Part shown: piece after piece, positions 44,750-52,998 of the stretch | Layout of the letters: the number at the start of each line of letters is the position of its first letter | Position numbering within the stretch: the first letter of the stretch is position 1 | Origin: SZUA-229 sp964531165 | Lineage (GTDB): Bacteria; Pseudomonadota; Gammaproteobacteria; SZUA-229 | Direction: 5' to 3' | NCBI GenBank assembly: GCA_964531165.1 | Contig: CAZHEA010000007.1 | Span: 1 to 64,000, forward strand | DNA: 64,000 nucleotides | Notes under the pieces: model-generated | Seen by the model: only the letters and a program-made list of their open reading frames with translations | Told to the model about the DNA's origin: nothing | Database searches by the model: none | Translations under genes and position numbers: made by a program

Positions 44750-46597
44750 ATGAAGATATTAAACCTGATTTTTTTTATTATTTATTTACTGATTCAGCCC
44801 CTGCATGCTGACGATAATGTCGAGAGTAAAATAAATGAACAACAGGCAAAAATTCAGGCGCAAAGAGATGCTCATTTTAAAAATATTGATGAGCTAGTTG
44901 GGCTGCGCGCACCGGAGCTTGCATTAAGTTATATCCGTCGAGAGCAACCACAATACAATAAAGACGAGCCAACTGAATGGTTGTACTGGGAACAGAAACA
45001 CATATCATTATTAAAATATATGCATCGTTGGCAGGGTGTCGTTCAGCGGGTGACTAAACAAACTGAAAACCTGAACAGTTTTAGAATCGCCACAGCAGAT
45101 AGGAACTGGTTTTTAACCGCACAGTTGCAGGCTTTAATTGAACTGAAACAATATGATGTTGTGCTGAGGAAAGTGCGACATTATTTATGGAATGCCAATG
45201 ACCTGGTACGCACCGATACCTATGCAGCATGGCGGCGTATTATTATTCAGGTCTACTTAAATCAGTCAAATATCAATGATGCACAAATAGCTATGCGCCG
45301 TTATCAGCAGGATTATGGTGAGTTGCAAAATGAAGATGGTTTAAGCTGGTTGCAGTTGCAGGCTGAATTACTCATACAGTTAAACCAGCATGTAGAGGCC
45401 GTCGCCTTATTAAAGCAAATTAAAAAGCCCGAAGCGCAGGCACTGGTTTTGCTGGCAAAAATAAATGCCAGAATGATATCACCGCTAAATGCGCTGGACA
45501 GTGCACAGTTGGTGCTGGCCAGTATAAATGAAGATGATGTGCGTAAATATCTATTTCAATATGTGGCGCTGGTATCAGCGATTGCTGCTGACGATACAGA
45601 GCAGGCAATTTTGTTATTGGAAGTTTTATTATCAGAGCAACATCGCGGGCTTTCTAATTCAGTGTTGCGAATTGGTGGAGTTAATGTCAATGCAGATACA
45701 CTGTGGGAATTATATTTACAGAAAGGCAATTTAGAAGCCAATAAAAAAGGTCTGCTAAAAGGTAATGATGTTAGCTGGTATGCATTAGGTAGTAACCGGT
45801 TTCAAACTGATCCACTTACCGCTAAATCGATTTTTGCAGTGCTGTCATTAAAGGCTGCTGAAGCACAGCATCGAAAAATGGCGATGCGTCAGCTGGTTAA
45901 ATTAATGGATATTAATCAGCAGCCATTAGAACTGGTGAATCATTTATTTACTGAGTCCAGTTATATCACCAGCATGTCAGAAGTGGTGCCGGAGGTTCGT
46001 TATCGTTTAATTGATTTTAATCTTGCACACTCAAATGTAAAAGCTGCCGCGGTATTAATGGCTGATCTTAAACAGCCGCCTGAGGATCAGCCACAGTTCG
46101 ACTGGAATTTGCGTCGCGCACGGGTACTGATTTTAAGTGGCTCGTTTGAGCAGGGTGCTAATGTACTGCGTAATATGCTAAGCGGTGAGGAAGTCGAAAC
46201 ACTGCAGGCGGATAAATATTTACAGGTGGTTTTTGATTTACAGGCGGTTGAGCAGCATCAGATAGCACTGGATTTATTTAATCAGCTACAGCTGCGGGTT
46301 GAAGATGTCAGGCTGGTGCGGGAGTTACTGTTCTGGAAGGCTGAGTCATATCATGAACTACAGCAATTTGAGCGGGCAGCATTTTTATTTTTGAAATCGG
46401 CGCGTTCACCGGAAAAGGTGTATGACCCCTGGTATCACACTGCCACCTTCCGTGCGGCTGAAAGCATGTTCGAAGCTAAATTATATGAGGATGCCAGGCA
46501 GCGTTATCTGCATCTACTGAAAATCACTCAGAATGCGGCACGACAAGCGGTGATCCGACAGCGTTTGCAGGCTATTCAGCTTAAACGGCAGATATAA
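44750..46597 (+). CDS. Exported TPR-rich protein
   Basis: 615 residues with a signal peptide (1-20, LIQPLHADD). The rest is helical with repeated hairpins typical of tetratricopeptide-like folds, for example AWRRIIIQVYLNQSNINDAQ near 160, WLQLQAELLIQLNQHVEAVA near 200 and ELLFWKAESYHELQQFERAA near 535. No enzymatic motif. It looks like a periplasmic scaffold; partner unknown. It is flanked by repeat blocks and is probably monocistronic. Confidence 0.8.
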   Translation: MKILNLIFFIIYLLIQPLHADDNVESKINEQQAKIQAQRDAHFKNIDELVGLRAPELALSYIRREQPQYNKDEPTEWLYWEQKHISLLKYMHRWQGVVQRVTKQTENLNSFRIATADRNWFLTAQLQALIELKQYDVVLRKVRHYLWNANDLVRTDTYAAWRRIIIQVYLNQSNINDAQIAMRRYQQDYGELQNEDGLSWLQLQAELLIQLNQHVEAVALLKQIKKPEAQALVLLAKINARMISPLNALDSAQLVLASINEDDVRKYLFQYVALVSAIAADDTEQAILLLEVLLSEQHRGLSNSVLRIGGVNVNADTLWELYLQKGNLEANKKGLLKGNDVSWYALGSNRFQTDPLTAKSIFAVLSLKAAEAQHRKMAMRQLVKLMDINQQPLELVNHLFTESSYITSMSEVVPEVRYRLIDFNLAHSNVKAAAVLMADLKQPPEDQPQFDWNLRRARVLILSGSFEQGANVLRNMLSGEEVETLQADKYLQVVFDLQAVEQHQIALDLFNQLQLRVEDVRLVRELLFWKAESYHELQQFERAAFLFLKSARSPEKVYDPWYHTATFRAAESMFEAKLYEDARQRYLHLLKITQNAARQAVIRQRLQAIQLKRQI

Positions 46598-46609
46598 AAC
46601 AGACAGTAG

Positions 46610-46627
46610 GTTCGAATTTATTCGAAC
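46610..46627. repeat. Small palindrome after the TPR gene
   Basis: GTTCGAAT TT ATTCGAAC, an 8-bp perfect hairpin 13 bp after the stop; there is no T run, so termination is uncertain. Confidence 0.4.
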
Positions 46628-46672
46628 AATCTCCAAAGTAATGTAGAGGGGACTGTAGCAGGGGTAATGCTG

Positions 46673-46806
46673 CGGGGTCGGGGCAGAATAAAGCATCGGG
46701 TCCGACCCCGGGATTTGTTCCGGGAGTTGAAATATCGAGAGTAAATCTGGAAATTTAAATAATCCCCAGCCATACCGGCGAAGGCAGGTATCCAGTGTCT
46801 GTATCT
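46673..46806. repeat. Fragments of dispersed repeats upstream of htpG
   Basis: CGGGGTCGG (46673-46681) and CCGACCCCG (46702-46710) form an inverted pair of the GGGGTCGG family. At 46767-46806 lies CCAGCCATACCGGCGAAGGC then AGGTATCCAGTGTC, a piece of the CCAGTGACTT family. Confidence 0.55.
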
Positions 46807-46820
46807 TTTAATCTTTAACC

Positions 46821-46846
46821 CTTGAAATCTCTCCATTACCCCCCAT
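46821..46846 (+). promoter_or_regulatory. Sigma-32 (heat-shock) promoter of htpG
   Basis: CTTGAAA (46821-46827) and CCCCAT (46841-46846) with a 13-nt spacer match the RpoH consensus CTTGAAA-N13-CCCCAT exactly, and the CT that follows fits the extended form. It is 48 bp upstream of the htpG start. Confidence 0.88.
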
Positions 46847-46894
46847 CTGAGAACGCAGAATTTATATTTTCACCCAATTTTGACGGAGACCCCG

Positions 46895-48814
46895 ATGAGC
46901 GTAGAAGCCTACAAAGAAACCCTTGAATTTCAGGCTGAAGTGAAGCAGTTGTTAAAACTGATGATTCACTCCCTGTATTCCAATAAAGAAATATTCCTGC
47001 GTGAGCTGGTCTCCAATGCATCAGATGCCTGTGATAAGTTGCGCTTTGAAGCGTTGGGCAGTGATGATATTTATGCGGGTGATTCTGAGTTAAAAATTCA
47101 TATTGAGTTTGATAAAGACGCTAAAACACTGACTATTTCAGATAATGGCATCGGCATGTCGCGGGAAGAAATTGTTGATAATATCGGCACCATTGCTAAC
47201 TCAGGCACTAAAAAATATCTGGATTCCTTAACCGGCGATCAGATGAAAGACTCTCACATGATTGGTCAGTTTGGTGTGGGATTCTACTCAACTTTTATTG
47301 TTGCAGATAAAGTGACGGTGAAATCACGTCGTGCCGGACAGGCTGCCGATCAGGCGGTTTTATGGGAGTCTGAAGGTGAGGGTGATTACACTCTGGAAAC
47401 CATAGAAAAAGATTCACGTGGTACGGATGTTATTTTACACATCCGTGAAGGCGAAGAAGAGTTTCTGGATAGCTGGCGCTTAAAGACTATTATTCACACT
47501 TATTCTGATCATATTTCATTACCGATTACGATGCCAAAAGATCCGGAACCGGTTGATGAAGACGCTGAGAAAGCAGATGCCGGAAAAGATGAAATTGTGG
47601 TACCAGAAAATGAGGTCGTGAATAAGGCATCCGCATTATGGGCACGCGCAAAAAGTGAAGTCAAAGAAGAAGAGTATAAAGAGTTTTACAAGCACATCGC
47701 TCATGATTTTGAAGATCCGATGACCTGGGCTCATAATAAAGTTGAAGGTAATCAATCGTATACATCACTGTTATATATTCCGGCAAAAGCACCGTTTGAT
47801 TTATATGAGCGTGAACGCAAGCAGGGTATCAAGCTTTATGTAAAACGTGTTTTCATTATGGAAGATACCACGCATATTATGCCGCAGTACTTACGCTTTA
47901 TTCGTGGTGTAGTGGATTCAGATGATCTGCCACTGAATGTGTCCCGTGAAATTTTACAGCACAATAAAGTCATTGATAAAATTAAATCTGCATCGGTTAA
48001 AAAGGTGTTGGGTTTACTGGAAAAAATGGCTAAAAACAATACTGAGCAATATGCGACATTCTGGAAAGCCTTCGGTAATGTGATGAAAGAAGGCCCGATT
48101 GAAGACTTTGCTAATAAAGAACGTATTGCAAAATTATTCCGGTTTGCAACAACTGAAAATGACAGTGCCGAGCAGAATGTATCATTAGAAGATTATGTCG
48201 GGCGTATGAAAGATGAGCAAAAGCAGATCTTTTACATCACCGCTGACAGTTATATTGCGGCAAAAAACAGCCCGCATCTGGAAGTATTCAAGCGTAAAGG
48301 CATTGAGGTTTTACTGCTGTCCGATCGCATTGACGAATGGCTAGTGCAACACCTGACTGATTTTGATGGCAAGCCATTGCAGAATATAGCCAAGGGTGAT
48401 CTTGATCTGGGTAGCTTTGAAGACGAAGAAGAAAAGAAAGCCCAGAAAGAAGCAGAAGGTGATTTAAAAGGTGTAGTTGAGCTGATGAAAGACAAGCTCG
48501 AGGGTAAGGCTAAAGATGTGCGCATTACTCATCGTCTGACTGATTCACCATCATGCCTGGTGCTGGATGCCAATGATATGGGCTTACAGATGCAGCAAAT
48601 TATGCGGGCAGCGGGACAGGAAGTTCCACCAAGCCAGCCGATTCTGGAAATTAACCCGGAGCATGACCTGATTAAACAGCTAAAAGATATGGCAGATCAG
48701 CAGAAGTTTGAAAACTGGGCGCATATTCTGTTTGATCAGGCGATGCTTGCCGAGGGTGGGCAGCTTGAGGATCCTGCCGCTTATGTTAAGCGGGTTAATG
48801 ATATGCTTAACTAA
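46895..48814 (+). CDS. htpG: Chaperone protein HtpG (Hsp90)
   Basis: 639 residues from ATG 46895, preceded by ACGGAG (46883-46888), giving the typical start MSVEAYKETLEFQAEVKQLL; a GTG-type start at 46880 adds five atypical residues. GHKL ATPase motifs are present: LRELVSNASDACDKLR, DNGIGMSREE and GQFGVGFYSTFIV. Middle and C-terminal domains follow with LPLNVSREILQ. Heat-shock chaperone; its sigma-32 promoter is visible. It is followed by an intrinsic terminator. Confidence 0.98.
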   Translation: MSVEAYKETLEFQAEVKQLLKLMIHSLYSNKEIFLRELVSNASDACDKLRFEALGSDDIYAGDSELKIHIEFDKDAKTLTISDNGIGMSREEIVDNIGTIANSGTKKYLDSLTGDQMKDSHMIGQFGVGFYSTFIVADKVTVKSRRAGQAADQAVLWESEGEGDYTLETIEKDSRGTDVILHIREGEEEFLDSWRLKTIIHTYSDHISLPITMPKDPEPVDEDAEKADAGKDEIVVPENEVVNKASALWARAKSEVKEEEYKEFYKHIAHDFEDPMTWAHNKVEGNQSYTSLLYIPAKAPFDLYERERKQGIKLYVKRVFIMEDTTHIMPQYLRFIRGVVDSDDLPLNVSREILQHNKVIDKIKSASVKKVLGLLEKMAKNNTEQYATFWKAFGNVMKEGPIEDFANKERIAKLFRFATTENDSAEQNVSLEDYVGRMKDEQKQIFYITADSYIAAKNSPHLEVFKRKGIEVLLLSDRIDEWLVQHLTDFDGKPLQNIAKGDLDLGSFEDEEEKKAQKEAEGDLKGVVELMKDKLEGKAKDVRITHRLTDSPSCLVLDANDMGLQMQQIMRAAGQEVPPSQPILEINPEHDLIKQLKDMADQQKFENWAHILFDQAMLAEGGQLEDPAAYVKRVNDMLN

Positions 48815-48834
48815 TCCCTGCATGTCAGTCTGTA

Positions 48835-48870
48835 AAAAGCGCCCCTGTTGATGCAGGGACGCTTTTTTTT
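48835..48870 (+). terminator. Intrinsic terminator after htpG
   Basis: AAAAGCG-C-CCCTG (48835-48847) pairs with CAGGG-A-CGCTTTT (48854-48866) with one internal mismatch and a six-base loop, followed by a T run to 48870. Confidence 0.88.
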
Positions 48871-49055
48871 TGCGCGTGATTTGAGTCGGTTAATTGATAT
48901 AGTGGTTTCGGTATGCACGGTGGATTTGAAGTTGTTTCAACAGGTCTTTTGTAATAGGTCAATGAAGTGAGATATCGATCATAAATATTATATTTTCAGC
49001 ATCTATTTCAGCATGATTCAGCTACTATCAGGTGACTACTTTAAGATCTGTACAC

Positions 49056-50075
49056 ATGCGCAATAATTCACTTTTCAGTACACCATTTAAAACAGGCCTG
49101 TATGGCTTGCTGGTCTTTTGTCTGTTGCTTTCGTTTAGTGCTGGCGCAGCTAGATTTAATGCGCAAAAACGTTACTTATATATTCAGCCCGGTCAGAGTG
49201 TTTTTAGTATTGTTAAGGTTTTATATCCGAATCAACAGGAGCAGTGGTCACAAATAGTAAAAAAAGTGGTTAAAATTAATCCGCATGCATTTGAAAATGG
49301 AAATGCAATAAAAATCAGAGCCGGTCAACGTATTGAGTTGCCGGCTATTCGCACAAAGGCTAAACCAGCCGTAGCTTATAAACCCGTGGTGGTTAAAGCC
49401 GTTGCTGTCGGACAGGTTATTAAACGTCGTGGAAAAACCTTTACGATAGCTGAAAAAGACAAGATTAAGCGTGTGAAGAGAAATCTCGATGTCGGCAGTG
49501 AAATTTATGTTGGTGATCGGGTGTTTACTGGTGTGAATGGTTTCATTCGTTTGAACATGGTTGATAATGCGAAAATAGATTTGCGTTGTAATAGTGAAAT
49601 GTTAATTGAAGATTATCAGCTTTTACGGGGCGGCAACCGGAGTGTGATTCATTTAATTAAAGGCAGTGTGAAGAAAATTACCGGCACTATTGGTAAAATG
49701 GCCGACGATATTTACGAGATGCACACGCCGTTAGCCACCGTTGGTGTGCGTGGCACAGAATATGCGATTCGTGTGCTGCAGCAGCATGGTTGTGACGGTA
49801 GTCTGGATGTAAATAGTAAAGGGCTTTTTGTTAAAGTTAATCGTGGCGCCATTGATGTGAAAACTAAAAAAGAAAAACGTGAAGTTAAGCAGGGAGAAGC
49901 GGCTCATCTCGCCGATGATAAAAGTAAAATTATCAGTATAAAAATACAGGACGGAGTGTTTGATAAGGTTCGTCCGCAAGAAAAGAAAAGTGGATTATTC
50001 GGTTCGATTTTATGGCTGATTTTATGGCTACCGGTTATTGTTTCAATGAGAAGAATTTTCAGAAATGCAGGATGA
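49056..50075 (+). CDS. Exported FecR-domain protein
   Basis: 339 residues from ATG 49056; an upstream GTG at 49032 is possible. Signal peptide or anchor near 12-36 (LLVFCLLLSFSAGAA). A LysM-like segment follows (RYLYIQPGQSVFSIVKVLYP), then a FecR domain (VGSEIYVGDRVFTGVNGFIR; HTPLATVGVRGTEYAI). A C-terminal transmembrane helix (FGSILWLILWLPVIV) lies near 313-327, so the protein may be membrane-anchored at its end. FecR proteins often detect periplasmic conditions; no sigma factor is adjacent. Its end overlaps the hslR start by 11 bp. Confidence 0.8.
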   Translation: MRNNSLFSTPFKTGLYGLLVFCLLLSFSAGAARFNAQKRYLYIQPGQSVFSIVKVLYPNQQEQWSQIVKKVVKINPHAFENGNAIKIRAGQRIELPAIRTKAKPAVAYKPVVVKAVAVGQVIKRRGKTFTIAEKDKIKRVKRNLDVGSEIYVGDRVFTGVNGFIRLNMVDNAKIDLRCNSEMLIEDYQLLRGGNRSVIHLIKGSVKKITGTIGKMADDIYEMHTPLATVGVRGTEYAIRVLQQHGCDGSLDVNSKGLFVKVNRGAIDVKTKKEKREVKQGEAAHLADDKSKIISIKIQDGVFDKVRPQEKKSGLFGSILWLILWLPVIVSMRRIFRNAG

Positions 50076-50457
50076 TGATCAGCAAAGGCTGGATAAGTGG
50101 TTGTGGGCCGCACGATTTTTTAAAACCCGACCGCTGGCTGCGCAAGCGATTAGTGGCGGCAAAGTACACTTAAATGGTGAGCGGGTTAAACCATCAAGAA
50201 ATGTAAAGCCGGGTGATCAGTTGCAAATTACCCGCGGGCAGTTTGAGTTTAAATTAACCATTGTCGGCTTAAATAAAAACCGGCGTCCAGCGGTGGAGGC
50301 GCAGGCATTATATTTAGAGGATGAAACAAGTGTAGAAAAACGCAAACAGCTTGCCCAGTCACTAAAAATTCTGAATGCCAATATGCCGCATAGTGAAAAA
50401 CGCCCAAGTAAAAAACAGCGGCGTCAGATTGTTAAGCTTAAGCGGGTTGAGGGATAG
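50065..50457 (+). CDS. hslR: Ribosome-associated heat shock protein Hsp15
   Basis: 130 residues. S4-type RNA-binding domain with QRLDKWLWAARFFKTRPLAA (about 7-26), GGKVHLNGERVKPSRNVKPG; the C-terminal tail is basic (KRPSKKQRRQIVKLKRVEG). It binds free 50S subunits carrying nascent chains after heat stress. Overlap with the FecR gene suggests they share a transcript. Confidence 0.93.
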   Translation: MQDDDQQRLDKWLWAARFFKTRPLAAQAISGGKVHLNGERVKPSRNVKPGDQLQITRGQFEFKLTIVGLNKNRRPAVEAQALYLEDETSVEKRKQLAQSLKILNANMPHSEKRPSKKQRRQIVKLKRVEG

Positions 50458-50460
50458 TCG

Positions 50461-50590
50461 CGAAGCAAATCCCCCTCAGTCCCGCTTTTACTAAGGGGGA
50501 GGCAATGCTTAAAAGTCCCTCTTTAGCAAAGAGGGGTTGGGGAGATTTGTGGGGTCGAAGTAAATCTCCCTTTTTAAAGGGAGAAGTCCT
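50461..50590. repeat. Compound GGGGAGATTT-type repeats
   Basis: Several pieces occur in one stretch: AATCCCCCTCAGTCCCGCTT with CTAAGGGGGAGG, then TCCCTCTTTAGCAAAGAGGG with GTTGGGGAGATTT, then AAATCTCCCTTTTTAAAGGG. They are inverted and direct relatives of the elements at 27.4, 35.6 and 57.0 kb. Confidence 0.65.
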
Positions 50591-50611
50591 GCCGATGGTT
50601 AACTAAGTTAA

Positions 50612-51502
50612 TCAGGGAATACACCAGAACTTAACATCCTGGGCTTGTAGAAACTCGACTGCACCGTCACCCTGTAACATGGCAAAGGTTGATAGCATTC
50701 CGGCTTCCAGGCAGGTGTTGGCGATTACGCTGACTGAGCGAGGTGCATCCGGTACCGGGTAGCCGGTTTGTGGGTCAAGTATATGGCTGTATCTCACGCC
50801 ATCTTTTAGCAGGTAACGCCTGGCATCTCCTGATGTGGCAAGGCCACCCTGAAATAATGTGATGTGTCCGGCAGAATTCTCACCGGTGTGTTCCGGGTCG
50901 TCGACACCGATGACCCAGGGGGTGCCGCTTTTACGGGGTTTCGGGCAGGTAATGTCGCCACCAAAATTAACCAGAAAACTTTCGTTGGTATGTTGCTTTA
51001 AAATGTTGCCAGTTGAGTCGACTGCGTATTCTTTGCCAATACCGCCCAGATCAATTTCCATGTCCTGCGGTAAGTGAATCGATGGTTTGTTCCAGCTGAC
51101 TTTATTCCAGCCGATTAGAGGTTTTATTTTCTCAACCTGCTGCGAGTCGGGAATGTTGTTGCTGCCATCAAACTTCCAGATTTTACGTAAAACACCGGAA
51201 GTGATATCAAATTTTCCGTCACTTAAATCATAGCACTGGTTAGCAAAATCGAGCATCAGTGCGGTTTCATCATCGACCTGTATTTCAGTTCCGTTTGAAT
51301 GATTGATTTTAAAAATAATATTATCTTCGCGATAACGACTGAATTTTTTTTCAATGCGCTTTGCTTCTTTATAAGCAAGACTGGTGATGTGATTAATGAG
51401 TACGGGGTCAGGAGACTCCAGTAATATTTCACAGGGGCAGGCCATCGCAGAGAAGCGGCCGATACTGTAGTCTTTTTTAATTTCAGTGGTTATATCAGGC
51501 AC
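50612..51502 (-). CDS. apbE: ApbE-like FAD:protein FMN transferase without signal peptide
   Basis: 296 residues starting at GTG 51502; an in-frame TGA lies 9 bp upstream, so no longer N-terminus exists in this frame. Motifs fit ApbE: FSRYREDNIIFKIN, MEIDLGGIGKEYAVD, GDITCPKPR and SGDARRYLLKDGVRYSHILD, near the FAD/Mg site. ApbE attaches FMN to Thr of SGAT-type sequences in NqrC/RnfG-like proteins. Many are periplasmic lipoproteins; this one looks cytoplasmic. The exported FMN-binding protein at 14 kb is a possible but location-mismatched substrate. Confidence 0.88.
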   Translation of the reverse strand: MPDITTEIKKDYSIGRFSAMACPCEILLESPDPVLINHITSLAYKEAKRIEKKFSRYREDNIIFKINHSNGTEIQVDDETALMLDFANQCYDLSDGKFDITSGVLRKIWKFDGSNNIPDSQQVEKIKPLIGWNKVSWNKPSIHLPQDMEIDLGGIGKEYAVDSTGNILKQHTNESFLVNFGGDITCPKPRKSGTPWVIGVDDPEHTGENSAGHITLFQGGLATSGDARRYLLKDGVRYSHILDPQTGYPVPDAPRSVSVIANTCLEAGMLSTFAMLQGDGAVEFLQAQDVKFWCIP

Positions 51503-51619
51503 AAATTTTCATTCAGAGTATAAAAGTTAATCCGCAAACGGCTAACTATAATATCGCGAATCAGCACAAAGTAGCAATTACCTACGTGATTTGTGCTGAT
51601 CGCTATATGAGCAGAATGT

Positions 51620-52111
51620 CTATTTTTTATTCAGTGTTTTAACAATCATTTTTTCAAGATCGGCCGTCTGGTTTTTCTTGAAGCCTTTATGCACTTTAAC
51701 TAAATTGCCCCGGCGATCAATCAGGTAGGATGTCGGCATTACTTTTAATTGATATAAATTAGGTGTTTTACCTTCCTCATCATAAGCAATGGTAAAGGTT
51801 GCCGGATGTTTCTTTAAAAAAGATTTAGCCGCAGAGCGATCGCTATCCAAGTTAATCGCAATAATTTTGAAGCCTTTCTTACCGTAGCGGGCTTCCATAT
51901 CGTTCATAAATGAAAATGATTTCTGACAGGGTTTGCACCATGAAGCCCAGAAATCTACATAAACAACTTTGTTTCTATAATCGGATAGCTTAACTTTTCC
52001 ATTATCACCGTCGAGTGTAAATGCCGGGGCTTTTTGTGCAAAAGCGGGTGATGATAAAGCAATGAGTAACAGGGTAATAAGGCTAATAAGTTTTTGAGTC
52101 GACGTGAGCAC
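51620..52111 (-). CDS. TlpA-type exported thioredoxin-fold protein
   Basis: 163 residues. Signal peptide (about 8-26, SSPAFAQ), then a thioredoxin fold with the active site WASWCKPCQ (about 55-63) and cis-Pro region VMPTSYLIDRRG. Such proteins reduce periplasmic disulfides, often in cytochrome c maturation. Lies 117 bp downstream of the apbE start on the same strand; functional link uncertain. Confidence 0.88.
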   Translation of the reverse strand: MLTSTQKLISLITLLLIALSSPAFAQKAPAFTLDGDNGKVKLSDYRNKVVYVDFWASWCKPCQKSFSFMNDMEARYGKKGFKIIAINLDSDRSAAKSFLKKHPATFTIAYDEEGKTPNLYQLKVMPTSYLIDRRGNLVKVHKGFKKNQTADLEKMIVKTLNKK

Positions 52112-52595
52112 GAATGATTCTCCATAATAAGGTCACAAAAGGCAAAGCAGTTTTTACTGCAGTTTTGATATTTTAGTTTAGTTTTTCTTAAGGTTTCATT
52201 AAATGATGCAATTAACTAAATTACAACCGATGGTCGGGAAAATGTGATGCTTTCCTCAATTATTGCTGCTGGCGTTCTATGCAAATTAAATTTTAGTTTC
52301 ATAAAGTTGATTAATTTATAGTCAATTTTTGATTTTATATAAAATTGTAGCAGATATGGTGCAGTTACTTGTAGATGTAAATTTCTAATGCAAATGCTTA
52401 ATTTACGCTATGTTTAGGAATACGCTATAAGAATCAATAATATAGATATATCTGTTTTGGGTAAAAATTGGCTTTTTATTAAAAATCTGTTAGATTTCGC
52501 TGATCCTGTAATATTATAGTGCAACTGTATTTTAATGGTGCGGCCAGCGCTGTGATTTGGTGCGTTGAATAAGTAAATAAAAATAAGGCGAAACG
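52112..52595. other. Intergenic region upstream of glnK
   Basis: 484 bp of mostly AT-rich DNA between the divergent TlpA-like and glnK genes. A GC-rich island (52536-52551) contains a possible sigma-54 promoter described separately; the rest shows nothing I can name. Confidence 0.5.
52536..52550 (+). promoter_or_regulatory. Possible sigma-54 promoter of glnK-amtB
   Basis: TGGTGCGGCCAGCGC has GG and GC dinucleotides exactly 10 nt apart as required for -24/-12 elements, but the flanks match TGGCACG-N4-TTGC only partly. It would start transcription about 35 nt before glnK. A weaker alternative is TGGGTAAAAATTGGC near 52458. Confidence 0.3.
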
Positions 52596-52934
52596 ATGAA
52601 AATGGTAACAGCGATTATTAAGCCATTTAAGCTGGATGAAGTGCGTGAATCATTGGCTCAAATAGGTGTTCAGGGGATAACCGTTACCGAAGTTAAGGGC
52701 TTCGGGCGGCAAAAGGGGCATACCGAATTATATCGTGGTGCTGAATATGTCGTGGATTTTCTACCGAAGGTGAAGGTGGATATCGCGGTGAAGGTAGATA
52801 TGGTTGATCAGGTGATTAATGCGATCAGAGAAGCGGCGAATACCGGCAAAATTGGTGATGGCAAAATTTTTGTGTCTGAGCTGGAGCAGGTGATTCGAAT
52901 AAGAACCGGAGAGTCGGGTCAGGAAGCGCTGTAG
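52596..52934 (+). CDS. glnK: PII signal-transduction protein
   Basis: 112 residues, full length. T-loop RGAEYVVDF with the uridylylation site Tyr51; B loop TGKIGDGKIFV; N-terminal MKMVTAIIKPFKLDEVRESL. The immediate neighbour amtB (64 bp downstream) favours the name glnK over glnB. It senses 2-oxoglutarate and ATP/ADP and plugs AmtB when nitrogen is plentiful. Confidence 0.95.
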   Translation: MKMVTAIIKPFKLDEVRESLAQIGVQGITVTEVKGFGRQKGHTELYRGAEYVVDFLPKVKVDIAVKVDMVDQVINAIREAANTGKIGDGKIFVSELEQVIRIRTGESGQEAL

Positions 52935-52998
52935 TGTTGTGGCTGACGACATGTTGGCTGGTAAACCGATTATGTAATTGTTTGGGGTTAATTAAAAA

